Shown here in pieces: positions 33,769-42,538 of a stretch of DNA of 59,362 nucleotides. Position 1 is the first letter of the stretch, and each line of letters opens with the position of its first letter. Source of the stretch: Treponema sp. (lineage in GTDB: Bacteria > Spirochaetota > Spirochaetia > Treponematales > Breznakiellaceae); contig JAITJS010000008.1 of the NCBI GenBank assembly GCA_031278815.1, positions 1-59,362 of the forward strand, written 5' to 3'. The notes beneath the pieces were generated by a model, which was not told where the DNA came from, ran no database searches, and saw only the letters and a list, made by a program, of their open reading frames with translations. The position numbers and the translations under genes were made by a program.

Positions 33769-35940
33769 ATGTTTCTTCGGGAACTTACCGTATCCATAGA
33801 TGCTATTAAAGGGATAGGTCCAGTTTCTATTCATGCCCTGGCCAAGAAGGGTATATACAGCGTAGGATCCCTCCTCTGCTACTACCCCAGAACCTGGGAG
33901 GATCGCAGTCAGTATATACCGCTTAAGGACTTTAGTTCATCCCCGGTATGTACCGTAGTACAGGTCATCGCCCGCGATTGGTTTCCCAATTCCCGGACCG
34001 GGAAACAAGACCTCAAGGTCTATGTGGCGGATACAAGCACCCGAGGGGTATTGGTCTGTTTCAACCGGCCTTTTATGAAAAATCAGTTGATGGTAGGTAA
34101 GTATTATTGGCTCTGGGGTAGCTTCCAATACAAATTTGGGGAACTCCAAGCTTCAGTTTTTGAAGTAGAAGCCGTGCCTGAAGAAACCGGATACGAAGCT
34201 ATGCTGGATCCTGCTGCACGTCTTTTGGACAAAGCCCTCAGCCAGCACTTTGGACGCATCCTACCGGTGTATTCCTTGAACGAGGGCCTTACCCAGAATA
34301 TGCTGCGCCGCTTCATCGAACAGGCGCTCAGCCACTATGCAGATCCTTTGGCAGACGAACTCCCCGGGTATCTTATCCAGCAGCACCAGCTCCTCCCTAA
34401 ATCCCAGGCAATCAGGGCCATTCATTTTCCCCGTTCCCTGGCAGAGCTCCACCAAGCCCAGAAGACCATCAAATATGAAGAACTTTTCTATTTAGGAGTG
34501 CTTATCGGTAAACGCGCCCAGGACCGGCGTTCTACTCAGCGGGCTCGGTGCGGCCATTCGGTACCGACCAGCAGGTCTGGTACGGTATCTCCCTTACAGC
34601 AACGCCTCTTAGAAAGGCTCCCCTTTACCTTAACCCAAGGACAAGGGGAAGTGATGAGCGCCATAAACCAAGATATGAACGGCCCCTATCCTATGGCTCG
34701 GCTCCTCCAAGGGGATGTGGGCTCTGGTAAAACCTTAGTATCCTTCCTTGCGGCTCTGCGGGGGGTGGAATTAGGCGGCCAGGCTGCGCTGATGGCTCCC
34801 ACAGAACTCTTGGCCCGGCAGCATGGGGAAAATGCCGCCGGTCTCTTGGAACCTATCGGGATCCGGGTAGCGTTTCTTACGGGAAACCTCAAGGCCAAAG
34901 GCCGCGCTCCGTTGCTTAAGCGCCTTTCCGCCGGGGAGATCGACCTGGTGGTGGGTACCCATGCCCTCTTTTCAAAAGAGGTACAGTATAAAAATCTCCG
35001 TCTGGTGGTGATAGATGAACAACATCGCTTTGGGGTGCTTCAGCGGCAGGCCATCATGTCCAAAGGGGCTCATCCTGACCTACTCATGATGAGCGCCACC
35101 CCTATACCCCGAACATTGGCGCTTACGATCTTTGGAGACCTGGATATATCGATCATCCGGGATCTCCCGCCGGGGAGGAAGCCGATTAAGACCCACCTCG
35201 CCCGGGAGTCTAACGAAGCCAAGGTGTACGACTTTGTCCGGGATGAGCTTGCTGCCGGCCGGCAGGCGTATTTCGTGTATCCCCTGATTGAAACGGACGA
35301 GCGCAAGAGCCTCAAAGATGCCAAGTCTATGGCAACCCGGCTGGCACAACAGGTTTTCCCTCGGCATCCGGTGGGCTTGATTCATTCAAAACTGGGTGAA
35401 GAGGAAAAGCGGCAAACTATGGAGGATTTCCGAAGCGGCGCTATCCGCATCCTCGTCGCTACCAGCGTCGTGGAAGTGGGGGTGGATGTACCTAATGCAA
35501 ACTGCATGGTAATAGCACATGCTGAACGGTTTGGTCTTTCTGCGCTGCATCAACTGCGGGGCAGGGTTGGTCGGGGTGAAACCCAGTCCTACTGTTTCTT
35601 AGTCTATTCCGATTCCCAGACCTTGGGGGATACCTCGGCGCAGCCTGCTACGGTCCTCACCGATGAAGGGAAAGCCCGGCTCAAGGTGATGCTGGAAAAC
35701 ACCGACGGCTTTGTTATTGCAGAAGAAGACCTTAAACTGCGGGGGCCCGGGCATATTACCGGAACCGAACAGTCAGGCTACCTTCCGCTGGGGATGGCTG
35801 ATCCAATCCGGGATGCCCCGTTACTGGAACAGGCAAGGCTTGATGCCTTTGCCATGCTGGAGCAGGATCCGGATCTCCTCCAGCGGGAACACCTCCCGGT
35901 TGCCCAGGTCTTGAGCAGAACCACGCCTTTTCCCGTATAG
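33769..35940 (+). CDS. recG: ATP-dependent DNA helicase RecG
   Basis: A 723-residue helicase remodels stalled forks and Holliday junctions. The N-terminal wedge/OB domain begins IKGIGPVSIHALAKKGI. Helicase motif I is LLQGDVGSGKT, motif II is VVIDEQHRFG, motif III is MSATPIPRTLA, and motifs V-VI are ATSVVEVGVDVPNA and HQLRGRVGRG. It has the usual RecG length. It is convergent with the PASTA gene. Confidence 0.96.
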   Translation: MFLRELTVSIDAIKGIGPVSIHALAKKGIYSVGSLLCYYPRTWEDRSQYIPLKDFSSSPVCTVVQVIARDWFPNSRTGKQDLKVYVADTSTRGVLVCFNRPFMKNQLMVGKYYWLWGSFQYKFGELQASVFEVEAVPEETGYEAMLDPAARLLDKALSQHFGRILPVYSLNEGLTQNMLRRFIEQALSHYADPLADELPGYLIQQHQLLPKSQAIRAIHFPRSLAELHQAQKTIKYEELFYLGVLIGKRAQDRRSTQRARCGHSVPTSRSGTVSPLQQRLLERLPFTLTQGQGEVMSAINQDMNGPYPMARLLQGDVGSGKTLVSFLAALRGVELGGQAALMAPTELLARQHGENAAGLLEPIGIRVAFLTGNLKAKGRAPLLKRLSAGEIDLVVGTHALFSKEVQYKNLRLVVIDEQHRFGVLQRQAIMSKGAHPDLLMMSATPIPRTLALTIFGDLDISIIRDLPPGRKPIKTHLARESNEAKVYDFVRDELAAGRQAYFVYPLIETDERKSLKDAKSMATRLAQQVFPRHPVGLIHSKLGEEEKRQTMEDFRSGAIRILVATSVVEVGVDVPNANCMVIAHAERFGLSALHQLRGRVGRGETQSYCFLVYSDSQTLGDTSAQPATVLTDEGKARLKVMLENTDGFVIAEEDLKLRGPGHITGTEQSGYLPLGMADPIRDAPLLEQARLDAFAMLEQDPDLLQREHLPVAQVLSRTTPFPV

Positions 35941-35951
35941 GGGACCAAAAC

Positions 35952-37043
35952 TCACCACTGCAACGGGACCTCTACCATCGGGGCTCGGGAAATGACCGTT
36001 TCTCGATGTATTTCCCGATTGAGCATGGAAAGTATAAGCACAGAACCCGTCGGGAGCCGGTAAGGAACGGTGAATTCCCCGCCCTGGTAGTTCACCGCAA
36101 GGAGGCTGCGCCGCTCTCCAGAGGGAAGCAGGCTTTCCAAGTGTACCGGAAGGGGATAAGGATTTCTGGGTATGCTATAGATGAAGAGGGCAAAGACCTC
36201 GTCGTTCCCCAGTACCCGGGGAGTAGTAACCGTGAGGACCACCTGGGTTTGTGCCGTAGCCCTAGACTGAGCGGGGGGGTCCTGGGATACCACGGTTTCC
36301 CCCGGCTCGTTCCCTAGGGCCTGCCGCAGGGAAAAGGCACAATTGATACCCTGCCGGCTGATTTCTGCTAAGGCAGCGTTCAAGGACAGCCCTACGAACT
36401 GAGGTATCGGTATCATAACATTTTCCGGGCCTCGGCTAACCACGAATTCCAAGGTCAGGGGCCCGGTTATACCGGTTCCTGGTTCAGGATACTGCTGGAG
36501 TATGGTTCCCGGAGCTTCGGATGCATACTCATACATAAAGGGTTCTTGTAAGGATAACAGGGTTTTATTTGCCGCAGTAAAGAGCATTTGTAATTCCACC
36601 CGGACCTCATCAACATGACGGCCTCGATAATCTTCAACTTTATTGATGATTACCCCTTGACTCACCACGAGCTGTATCCGGTGGCTCCCGGCTTTCACGG
36701 TGGAACCTGCTGCAGGGCTCTGTTCTAATATAAGCCCCTTATCACTGGAGGACTGAGAATACCGGAGCTGAAGGCGGGGGTATAACTCTCTCTCCTGCAA
36801 TTCCAACAAGGCTGCAGTTACATCCTTGCCCACCACATCAGGTACCTTGACAGCTTCTGTGCCTTGGACCGCGATAAAGAAGACCGCCAGGGCGATGAAT
36901 CCAACCAACACAATGAGGCAGAAGGCCATGAATATAAAGAAGGATACCTGCGGAGGCTTGCGGAATCCTGGGGAGCCTTCTGGTGGCAGGGGCCCTTCCG
37001 GTTGCATGGTGGCCCTATGTGGATCAAAGCGGATATACCCCAT
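35952..37043 (-). CDS. Membrane-anchored protein with three PASTA domains
   Basis: 363 residues: a cytoplasmic head of ~33 residues, one membrane segment (~35-60), then three PASTA repeats (~66-135, 135-205, 210-280; motifs VPDVVGKDVTAA, EQSPAAG, PIPQFVGLSL, SQDPPAQS) and a C-terminal beta-rich region. PASTA domains bind muropeptides or beta-lactam-like groups. Here there is no kinase domain, so it is not a PknB-type receptor. It lies behind def-fmt on the same strand, with 140 bases between. Confidence 0.87.
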   Translation of the reverse strand: MGYIRFDPHRATMQPEGPLPPEGSPGFRKPPQVSFFIFMAFCLIVLVGFIALAVFFIAVQGTEAVKVPDVVGKDVTAALLELQERELYPRLQLRYSQSSSDKGLILEQSPAAGSTVKAGSHRIQLVVSQGVIINKVEDYRGRHVDEVRVELQMLFTAANKTLLSLQEPFMYEYASEAPGTILQQYPEPGTGITGPLTLEFVVSRGPENVMIPIPQFVGLSLNAALAEISRQGINCAFSLRQALGNEPGETVVSQDPPAQSRATAQTQVVLTVTTPRVLGNDEVFALFIYSIPRNPYPLPVHLESLLPSGERRSLLAVNYQGGEFTVPYRLPTGSVLILSMLNREIHRETVISRAPMVEVPLQW

Positions 37044-37182
37044 ATCAATAACCCCTCTTCCTGCTTATTCGACAGGTTTTTCTAAAACCTTTTGTATCGG
37101 ACCAAAGGTCCGGTCTCAGGGGAAACAAGTTCATCTGCCTTATGGTATACGCCCTTTCCTTACCTACAACCATGCTACAACC

Positions 37183-38175
37183 TCAACCAAGGGATGAACC
37201 TATGAAATTCCGGACACCGTTTAGAAATGCCTTCCATATTAGGGCTTTTTTGCTACGGTATTGCAACCGGGTAACCCCTAAAACCCCTTCCCCCGTTTGT
37301 ATCAGGATCCCCCCCTGTTTGTCTATGCCCAGAACCGTCCCTGAAGGAGCTGGGGCTTTTGTTTCAGTCCCCAGCTCTCCCTGTGTAAAGGGCTTGCCTT
37401 CAAGGATGAAGAGGTACTGTTCCCCATGAAGGGTCCACGCGAGGGGCCAGGGCGTCAAAGCCCGGATCCGGGCGGCGATACGTGCGGCGGAAGCGGACCA
37501 GTCAATACGGCCATCTTCCTTGCGTATGAGGGAGCAAAACGTCGCCTTTTCATGCGCTTGGGGCTGTCCCCTGAGTAGGCCTTGACCGGGGCGCTTAAGG
37601 AGATCCATCAGCAAGGCAGCGGCCTTATGAGCCACTAAGGCACTTACATCCCCGGTGGTTTCCTCCCCAGACAAAAGAAACCGCGTTTGCAGCAAAATGT
37701 CTCCTGCGTCCATTTCCTTTGCCAAGGTTTGTATGGTGATTCCTGTTTCCTTGTCTCCAGCGAGGATAGCCGCCTGAATAGGGGTAGGCCCCCGGTAGCG
37801 GGGGAGGAGGCTGGGATGTATATTAATCCCTCCTTGAGGAAAAAGCTCTAGGAACTGAGGACTGAAGATATGGCCATAGGCGAAAGAAATCAGGAGATCC
37901 GGCTTTAAGCGGACAAGCTGTTCCAGGACCTCGGCAGAAAGCTTTTCCGGTTTAAGCTGCATCAAAGCAGGCAAGCCCTGAGCCTTCCGTTTTTCTGAGA
38001 GCAAGCTCGCCGCGACGCTCAATTCCGTGGGCTCCCGTTTTCCGTGGCGTCCTCGGGGGCTATCCGGGTTGGTGAGGATCCCCACTATCTGATGTGCTCC
38101 TGCCTGTTCGAGGTCCGCCAAGGTTTTCAAGGCAGGGACCGCAATACCAGGGCTTCCTGCATATACAATCCGCAT
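37183..38175 (-). CDS. fmt: Methionyl-tRNA formyltransferase
   Basis: The 330-residue enzyme formylates initiator Met-tRNA. The N-terminal Rossmann domain begins IVYAGSPGIAVPALK. The 10-formyl-THF site has GGINIHPSLLPRYRGPTPIQ, with the catalytic N-x-H-x(n)-D pattern ending in TLAKEMDAGDIL. The C-terminal OB-like domain is ~215-330. Six bases separate it from def, the usual def-fmt order. Confidence 0.95.
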   Translation of the reverse strand: MRIVYAGSPGIAVPALKTLADLEQAGAHQIVGILTNPDSPRGRHGKREPTELSVAASLLSEKRKAQGLPALMQLKPEKLSAEVLEQLVRLKPDLLISFAYGHIFSPQFLELFPQGGINIHPSLLPRYRGPTPIQAAILAGDKETGITIQTLAKEMDAGDILLQTRFLLSGEETTGDVSALVAHKAAALLMDLLKRPGQGLLRGQPQAHEKATFCSLIRKEDGRIDWSASAARIAARIRALTPWPLAWTLHGEQYLFILEGKPFTQGELGTETKAPAPSGTVLGIDKQGGILIQTGEGVLGVTRLQYRSKKALIWKAFLNGVRNFIGSSLG

Positions 38176-38181
38176 ACCCTA

Positions 38182-38685
38182 CTAAACCCGCCGCTGTTTT
38201 TCGATTTTGGCGAGGATCCGCTTCCGTTTTGCGGGGGACAGGCGGTCAATAAAAAGGGTTCCCTCTAGGTGATCGAATTCGTGGAGAATCACCCGGGCAA
38301 GGATACCATCGGCATCTTGGGTGAAGGGTCGGCCTTGCTCATTCCATGCTTGGATCCGCACCGTTTTGGGCCGGATCACCTCTACCCAGACCCCGGGTAT
38401 GGAAAGACAACCCTCTTCATATTTCACGGTTTCCTCGGAGGTTTCCAGTAAGGACGGATTGATAAAAACCCGGGGAACGTCTTTGTCAAGGTGGACCACG
38501 AAGATCCGTTTCATCACGCCCACTTGGGGCCCTGCAAGTCCTACTCCTTTCCCCAGATGCAAGGTATTCAGTAAGGTATCAGCAACGTGTGCAATCTCTC
38601 CATTAATCCGGGTAATCTGTTCTGCTTTTTGCCGGAGCAGTTCATTGCCCAAGATTAAAATCTCCATTTTTTCCATTTTTTCCAT
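38182..38685 (-). CDS. def: Peptide deformylase
   Basis: A 167-residue metalloenzyme removes the formyl group from new proteins. The three motifs are GVGLAGPQVG, EEGCLSIPG and ILHEFDHLEG (metal ligands Cys and two His). The start has three in-frame ATGs in a short repeat (38685, 38676, 38667); the third fits family length best. It is first in the def-fmt pair. Confidence 0.95.
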   Translation of the reverse strand: MEKMEKMEILILGNELLRQKAEQITRINGEIAHVADTLLNTLHLGKGVGLAGPQVGVMKRIFVVHLDKDVPRVFINPSLLETSEETVKYEEGCLSIPGVWVEVIRPKTVRIQAWNEQGRPFTQDADGILARVILHEFDHLEGTLFIDRLSPAKRKRILAKIEKQRRV

Positions 38686-38905
38686 AGATTCCTAAGCATA
38701 CCGAAAAACAGGAGGATACACAACCGCCGGTGGGTTTAAAGCCCCTCACCGGCAGTGGTGATAAGGAATTGAAACGTTATTATTGAAGCCACCCCCCTGT
38801 TCGGGGACATAAACAACCCTCTGGAGCCCCACATAAGCCCCAATGAACAGTTTTCGTGGATTTCGTGGAGTTTACGCGCCCCGAAGCTGAAAGGTTCGTC
38901 CCTTC

Positions 38906-38934
38906 TTGCATTTTCTTTCGTTTTATGGTACAAA
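38906..38934 (+). promoter_or_regulatory. Putative promoter of a second small-RNA candidate
   Basis: TTGCAT (38906-38911), 17 bases, TACAAA (38929-38934). The next supported gene on this strand is more than 800 bases away, past a strong terminator. Confidence 0.4.
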
Positions 38935-38941
38935 TCACTAG

Positions 38942-39128
38942 TCATGAGCGACAGACGGCTAAACGCCACTACAACCTGGACCCCCAGGGCAGACCTCGCC
39001 CAAGCAAGCAATTATGGGCCGCTCATAGTTCTTGTCAAGCCCCCTAATAGGGGAAATTCACATTTTTTTTACATTTTTTCTCTTTATCTTAAAAAGAAGG
39101 CCGGAGTGTTTACATTCCGGCTTTTTTA
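38942..39128 (+). ncRNA. Candidate structured small RNA upstream of the TerY-P island
   Basis: Between the putative promoter and a strong terminator lie about 185 bases. ATGAGCG (38944-38950) and CGCTCAT (39020-39026) pair perfectly and enclose an 70-base C/G-rich segment with internal complementarity (CCTGG / CCAGG; GGGC / GCCC). CCCCTAATAGGGG forms another hairpin near 39045. A reading frame starts at 38944 but runs through the terminator and resembles nothing, so an RNA product is more likely than a protein. It does not match known housekeeping RNAs I can check by eye. Confidence 0.4.
39100..39127 (+). terminator. Rho-independent terminator
   Basis: A 9-bp stem GCCGGAGTG / CATTCCGGC (one G-T pair) with loop TTTA is followed by TTTTTT. 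Confidence 0.85.
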
Positions 39129-39768
39129 TACCCGTCCGTTGGACGGAATCCGCCCATACGGGCTGGCAATCTTGCTGTCCGGCTTTGGACAGCATATCGA
39201 ACAGGAAAGGATAATGGGCTTTTTTAATTTCTGGTATGATACAGTAGACGCTGTCAAAGGCGCAATGTCGGTATTGGTTATTACCGGGCGGTTTGGCGGG
39301 TATTTTCGCTATAGTCTTCTTTATCAATTGCTAAATTACGAAAAATAAATGCAATGATAGCTATTTTAGGTTCAACCCTTGTGAGTTGCATCTTAATGGC
39401 GCCGGTTATCTCTTCTTTTAATTTTTTGGACTTGATTTTATGGATGACACGGTTGTTCAACTGGCTCAGAATTTTATCAAGGTAATGCTCACGCCGCTTT
39501 ATAAAAATATCAGGTTCGATGATGTGGAAAGGTAGGAGTCTCTGCCTTTTTGACCTATTTGCAAAAAGAACTGGGGGATAAGAATGAGCGTAAAACTGAA
39601 TTAGCCAATACAAATGAAAACCTGCTATTGGTAAATTGGGGATTGAAGAAGAAATCGTTTCTGAACCATCTGAACCTTTGGAGTGAGTATCGGAACAGGG
39701 AAATGCACAACATGAAGATCCTCCACCTGGAGCAACCAGGGGGTAAGGAATGAAAAGAAGGAGGTGCT
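39129..39768. other. Stretch with only weak small frames before the WD40 gene
   Basis: A 44-codon frame at 39214-39348 (+) has an AGGAAAGG ribosome site and begins MGFFNFWYDTVDAVKG. A charged, helical frame lies on the minus strand at 39281-39613 and a 67-codon frame at 39550-39753 (+). None is recognised; they overlap one another and may be decayed genes at the island border. Confidence 0.3.
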
Positions 39769-41013
39769 ATGAATGCGAATCTACTTAACGTATTGAAACA
39801 AATCGTCTTGCGGTACGGCGGGGTTGCAACCCTATCCGATGCCCGGCGGGTCAAGGCACTGCTCGACGACCTGGCGGCACGCGAACCCAGGCCGCAGAAG
39901 AACGCACTTATTGCCTGCATCCAACAGGACTTTGTCCTGGCACTGCAAAATGTTCCGGCTGGAGAACGGGGCAAGGCAAAGGCAAAGCTGGCGGAACGGC
40001 TGAACCGCGAGGAGGGGTTGGATAAGGCGCTCTGCGCGGATACGCTGGAGCTGCTGGAGGCGGCGCTATTTGGAGAGGGAAAAAACAGCGCGAAAACAGC
40101 CGGTTCCGGCAATAGGTTTTGTCAGGCCTGTGGCGCGGCATTACCTGGGGATGCACGATTTTGTCCCTCTTGCGGCACTGCGGTAGCGCCCGGCGCTGCA
40201 ACCCCGACGGTCCGACCAGCCCCGCAGAGCGCGTCCAATCAACAGCCGGTATCTCTGGCAGGTCAGGACGAAGATACGCTCATGGGGCATACCTACACTG
40301 CATATTCTGTAGCGTATAGCCCCGACGGGCGCAGGATCGCCTCCGGGTTAGGGGATGATAATACTATCATGATATGGGAAGAGGAAAGCGCACGGGTACT
40401 GCATACGTTCATGGGGCATACCGGCGGTGTATATTCTGTAGCGTATAGCCCTGATGGGCGCAAGATCGTCTCCGGGTCAGGGGATAATACTATCAAGATA
40501 TGGAAAGTGGGAAGCGGGCGGGTACTGCATACGCTCATGGGGCATACCGGCGGTGTAGCTTCTGTAGCGTATAGCCCCGGCGGGTGCAGAATAGTCTCCG
40601 GGTCATTGGATAATACCATCAAGATATGGGAAGTGGGAAGCGGGCGGGTACTGCATACACTCACGGGGCATACCGGCGGTGTATATTCTGTAGCGTATAG
40701 CCCCGACGGGTGCAGAATAGTCTCCGGGTCAGGGGATAAGACTATCAAGATATGGGAAGTGGGGGGGGTGCTGCATACGCTCATGGGGCATACCGGCGGT
40801 ATATTTTCTGTAGCGTATAGCCCCGACGGGCGCAGGATCGCCTCCGGGTCATGGGATAATACCAGCAATATATGGGATGCGGGAAGCGGACGGGTACTGC
40901 ATAGGCTCATGTGGGATACCGGCTGTATAGCTTCTGTAGCGTATAGCCCCGATGGGCGTAGGATCGCCTCCGGGTCATTGGATAATACCTTCCAGATATG
41001 GGAAGTGGAGTGA
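39769..41013 (+). CDS. WD40-repeat protein with N-terminal helical domain and zinc ribbon
   Basis: 414 residues; AAGGAGG (39758-39764) precedes the ATG. Residues ~1-100 form an all-helical domain (LKQIVLRYGG, SDARRVKALLDDLA, CADTLELLEAALFG) of a kind I have seen in front of other modules in treponemal proteins; its role is unknown, perhaps adaptor-like. Residues 118-136 are a two-knuckle zinc ribbon (CQACG, CPSCG). From ~165 on there are six WD40 blades of 42 residues that are nearly identical to each other (GHTGGVYSVAYSPDG, VSGSGDNTIKIW). No signal peptide, so it should be cytoplasmic. It is the first gene of the kinase/vWA/PP2C island; WD40 propellers usually scaffold or sense partner proteins. 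Confidence 0.85.
   Translation: MNANLLNVLKQIVLRYGGVATLSDARRVKALLDDLAAREPRPQKNALIACIQQDFVLALQNVPAGERGKAKAKLAERLNREEGLDKALCADTLELLEAALFGEGKNSAKTAGSGNRFCQACGAALPGDARFCPSCGTAVAPGAATPTVRPAPQSASNQQPVSLAGQDEDTLMGHTYTAYSVAYSPDGRRIASGLGDDNTIMIWEEESARVLHTFMGHTGGVYSVAYSPDGRKIVSGSGDNTIKIWKVGSGRVLHTLMGHTGGVASVAYSPGGCRIVSGSLDNTIKIWEVGSGRVLHTLTGHTGGVYSVAYSPDGCRIVSGSGDKTIKIWEVGGVLHTLMGHTGGIFSVAYSPDGRRIASGSWDNTSNIWDAGSGRVLHRLMWDTGCIASVAYSPDGRRIASGSLDNTFQIWEVE
40281..41010 (+). repeat. Six near-identical 126-base WD40-coding repeats
   Basis: The marker GTAGCGTATAGCC recurs at 40309, 40438, 40564, 40690, 40810 and 40936. Spacings are 129, 126, 126, 120 and 126 bases. The units are far more alike at DNA level than protein folding needs, pointing to recent unit duplication or gene conversion. 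One unit lacks two codons (SGR). Confidence 0.9.
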
Positions 41014-41017
41014 AGGG

Positions 41018-41224
41018 ATGGAATCCACTGACGAATATCCCGGCTGTCCGCACTGCGGCAGTGTTTGATTTGTACCGTGCAGTTGCGAAAAAATAGGTTG
41101 CGCGGGCGGCATACGGGATCACGGCGGTTATGCGGATTATATCTGCCCCTGGTGTGGGACGAATGTGAACTTGAAGTCGCCGGTAGCTTCGATGTGTCTG
41201 GCGGCGCTTATTAAGGCTATTTAG
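41018..41224 (+). pseudogene. TerY-C-like zinc-ribbon protein with in-frame TGA
   Basis: The ATG lies 5 bases after the WD40 stop. The 68-codon frame reads PGCPHCGSV, TGA at 41066-41068, then FVPCSCEKIGCAGG, YICPWCGTNV and ends before the kinase ribosome site. The Cys pattern (CPHCG, CSC, CPWCG) resembles the TerY-C metal-binding domain that is normally fused to TerY-type vWA proteins. TGA may replace a GGA glycine. Alternatives are read-through or a sequence error; selenocysteine is unlikely as no SECIS-like hairpin is evident directly after the TGA. Confidence 0.6.
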
Positions 41225-41236
41225 GAGGAATAATAA

Positions 41237-42514
41237 ATGGCGGATTTACCCAAAGGGTATTCAATTCAGACAAAGAACTTTAAGAAAGTGGTTGTCGGGG
41301 AAAAGCTGGGCGAAGGCGGTCAGGGCGCGGTCTACAAGGTAGACTACGACGGCAGTCCTAAGGCCCTCAAATGGTATTCGGGGAAAAAAATGAAAAATCC
41401 CGATAAGTTTTACGAGAATCTTGAAAACAACATCAAGAAGGGAAAGCCCACTCAGGCGTTCCTGTGGCCGGAAGACATTACCGAGCATGACGGCGAGGCA
41501 TTCGGCTACATCATGGACTTGCGGCCCCCTGAGTATAAGGACTTTTCAAAGTTTCTCATCGGCAAGGAGGGTTTTGCCAGCGTTACCGCGATGGTCAACG
41601 CCGCGCTGCATATTACCGCCGGGTTCCGCGCCCTCCACAACAAGGGTTACAGCTACCAGGACTTGAACGACGGGAACTTCTTTATCAACCCTAAAACCGG
41701 CGGCGTCCTGATTTGCGACAACGACAACGTGTCGGAGTACGGCAAGAATTCCGGCATTGCCGGGAAAGCCCGCTATATGGCGCCTGAGATTGTCGTGGGA
41801 AAAGGGAAGCCTAATACCTATACGGATAGATTCTCCCTTTCGGTGGTGCTGTTTCTGCTGTGGACCAACAACCACCCCCTGGAAGGCAAGAACGGCTGCC
41901 CGGTCTGCATGGACGCGGCCCACGAAAAAAAGATTTACGGGACAAATCCCGTGTTCATGTTCGATCCTGCGGACGATTCCAACCGGCCTGTGCAGGGGCT
42001 TCACAAAGGCGCGATAAGCCGCTGGCCCTTCCTGCCGGAATATCTACGCAAGGAATTTATCAAGGCATTTAGCAAAGAACTAATGAGCGAGCCGGCAAAG
42101 AGAATCATCGATCAGGAATGGCTGCGGCTCTTTATCCGTATGCGGGGCGAAATTTTTAAATGTTCCTGCGGGGGAGTGTACTTTGCCGACCCGGAGAAGG
42201 CGAACTCCTGCCCTGAATGTAAAAAGGCCGCCGTGTTCCTGTGCTATATAAAAACCCGGCGGTATAATATTCCGGTGCATCATCGTACAAAGCTGTACGC
42301 CTGCCACACGGAAAAGGACTCGGAAGATTTTGAAACCCTTACCGGGAAAGTTGCGGTGACAACGGACGGAGGCTTTGAACTCAAGAACCTGTCGGATAAA
42401 AATTGGATGATAGCGGAGGGCGGGAGCGTAAGCCCACTGGCCTGGAGGTCTTCCGTTATGCTCAAAAAAGGCATGTCAATCAATTTTGGCGCCGACACCG
42501 CTGAAATAACATAA
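41237..42514 (+). CDS. Divergent Ser/Thr protein kinase with zinc ribbon and C-terminal beta-rich domain (TerY-P triad kinase)
   Basis: 425 residues. The glycine loop is GEKLGEGGQGAVYK, the VAIK lysine is Lys45 (ALKWY), the catalytic loop is YQDLNDGN (Asp142, replacing HRDLKPxN), the metal-binding DFG is DND (Asp161) and the activation segment ends in ARYMAPE. Core catalytic residues are thus kept. Residues ~309-328 form a zinc ribbon (CSCGG...CPEC), followed by a ~100-residue beta-rich, perhaps FHA-like, tail. AGGAGG lies before the ATG. With the next two genes it forms the kinase/vWA/PP2C set. Confidence 0.85.
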   Translation: MADLPKGYSIQTKNFKKVVVGEKLGEGGQGAVYKVDYDGSPKALKWYSGKKMKNPDKFYENLENNIKKGKPTQAFLWPEDITEHDGEAFGYIMDLRPPEYKDFSKFLIGKEGFASVTAMVNAALHITAGFRALHNKGYSYQDLNDGNFFINPKTGGVLICDNDNVSEYGKNSGIAGKARYMAPEIVVGKGKPNTYTDRFSLSVVLFLLWTNNHPLEGKNGCPVCMDAAHEKKIYGTNPVFMFDPADDSNRPVQGLHKGAISRWPFLPEYLRKEFIKAFSKELMSEPAKRIIDQEWLRLFIRMRGEIFKCSCGGVYFADPEKANSCPECKKAAVFLCYIKTRRYNIPVHHRTKLYACHTEKDSEDFETLTGKVAVTTDGGFELKNLSDKNWMIAEGGSVSPLAWRSSVMLKKGMSINFGADTAEIT

Positions 42515-42538
42515 ATGTACCATGTATAAGGAGTAAAG

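Noticed and set aside
38942..39128. Identification as SRP RNA or 6S RNA
   Set aside because: The GGAA tetraloop and AGCA blocks of SRP domain IV and the 6S central bubble are not seen, so it is left unnamed.
40293..40910. 205-codon open frame on the minus strand across the WD40 repeats, itself repetitive
   Set aside because: It is the antisense reflection of the 126-base repeats. It has no ribosome site, and the plus-strand frame has a clear fold and start.
41066..41068. TGA as selenocysteine
   Set aside because: The position is not a redox Cys in the ribbon, no convincing SECIS-like hairpin follows immediately, and a GGA-to-TGA change is simpler.
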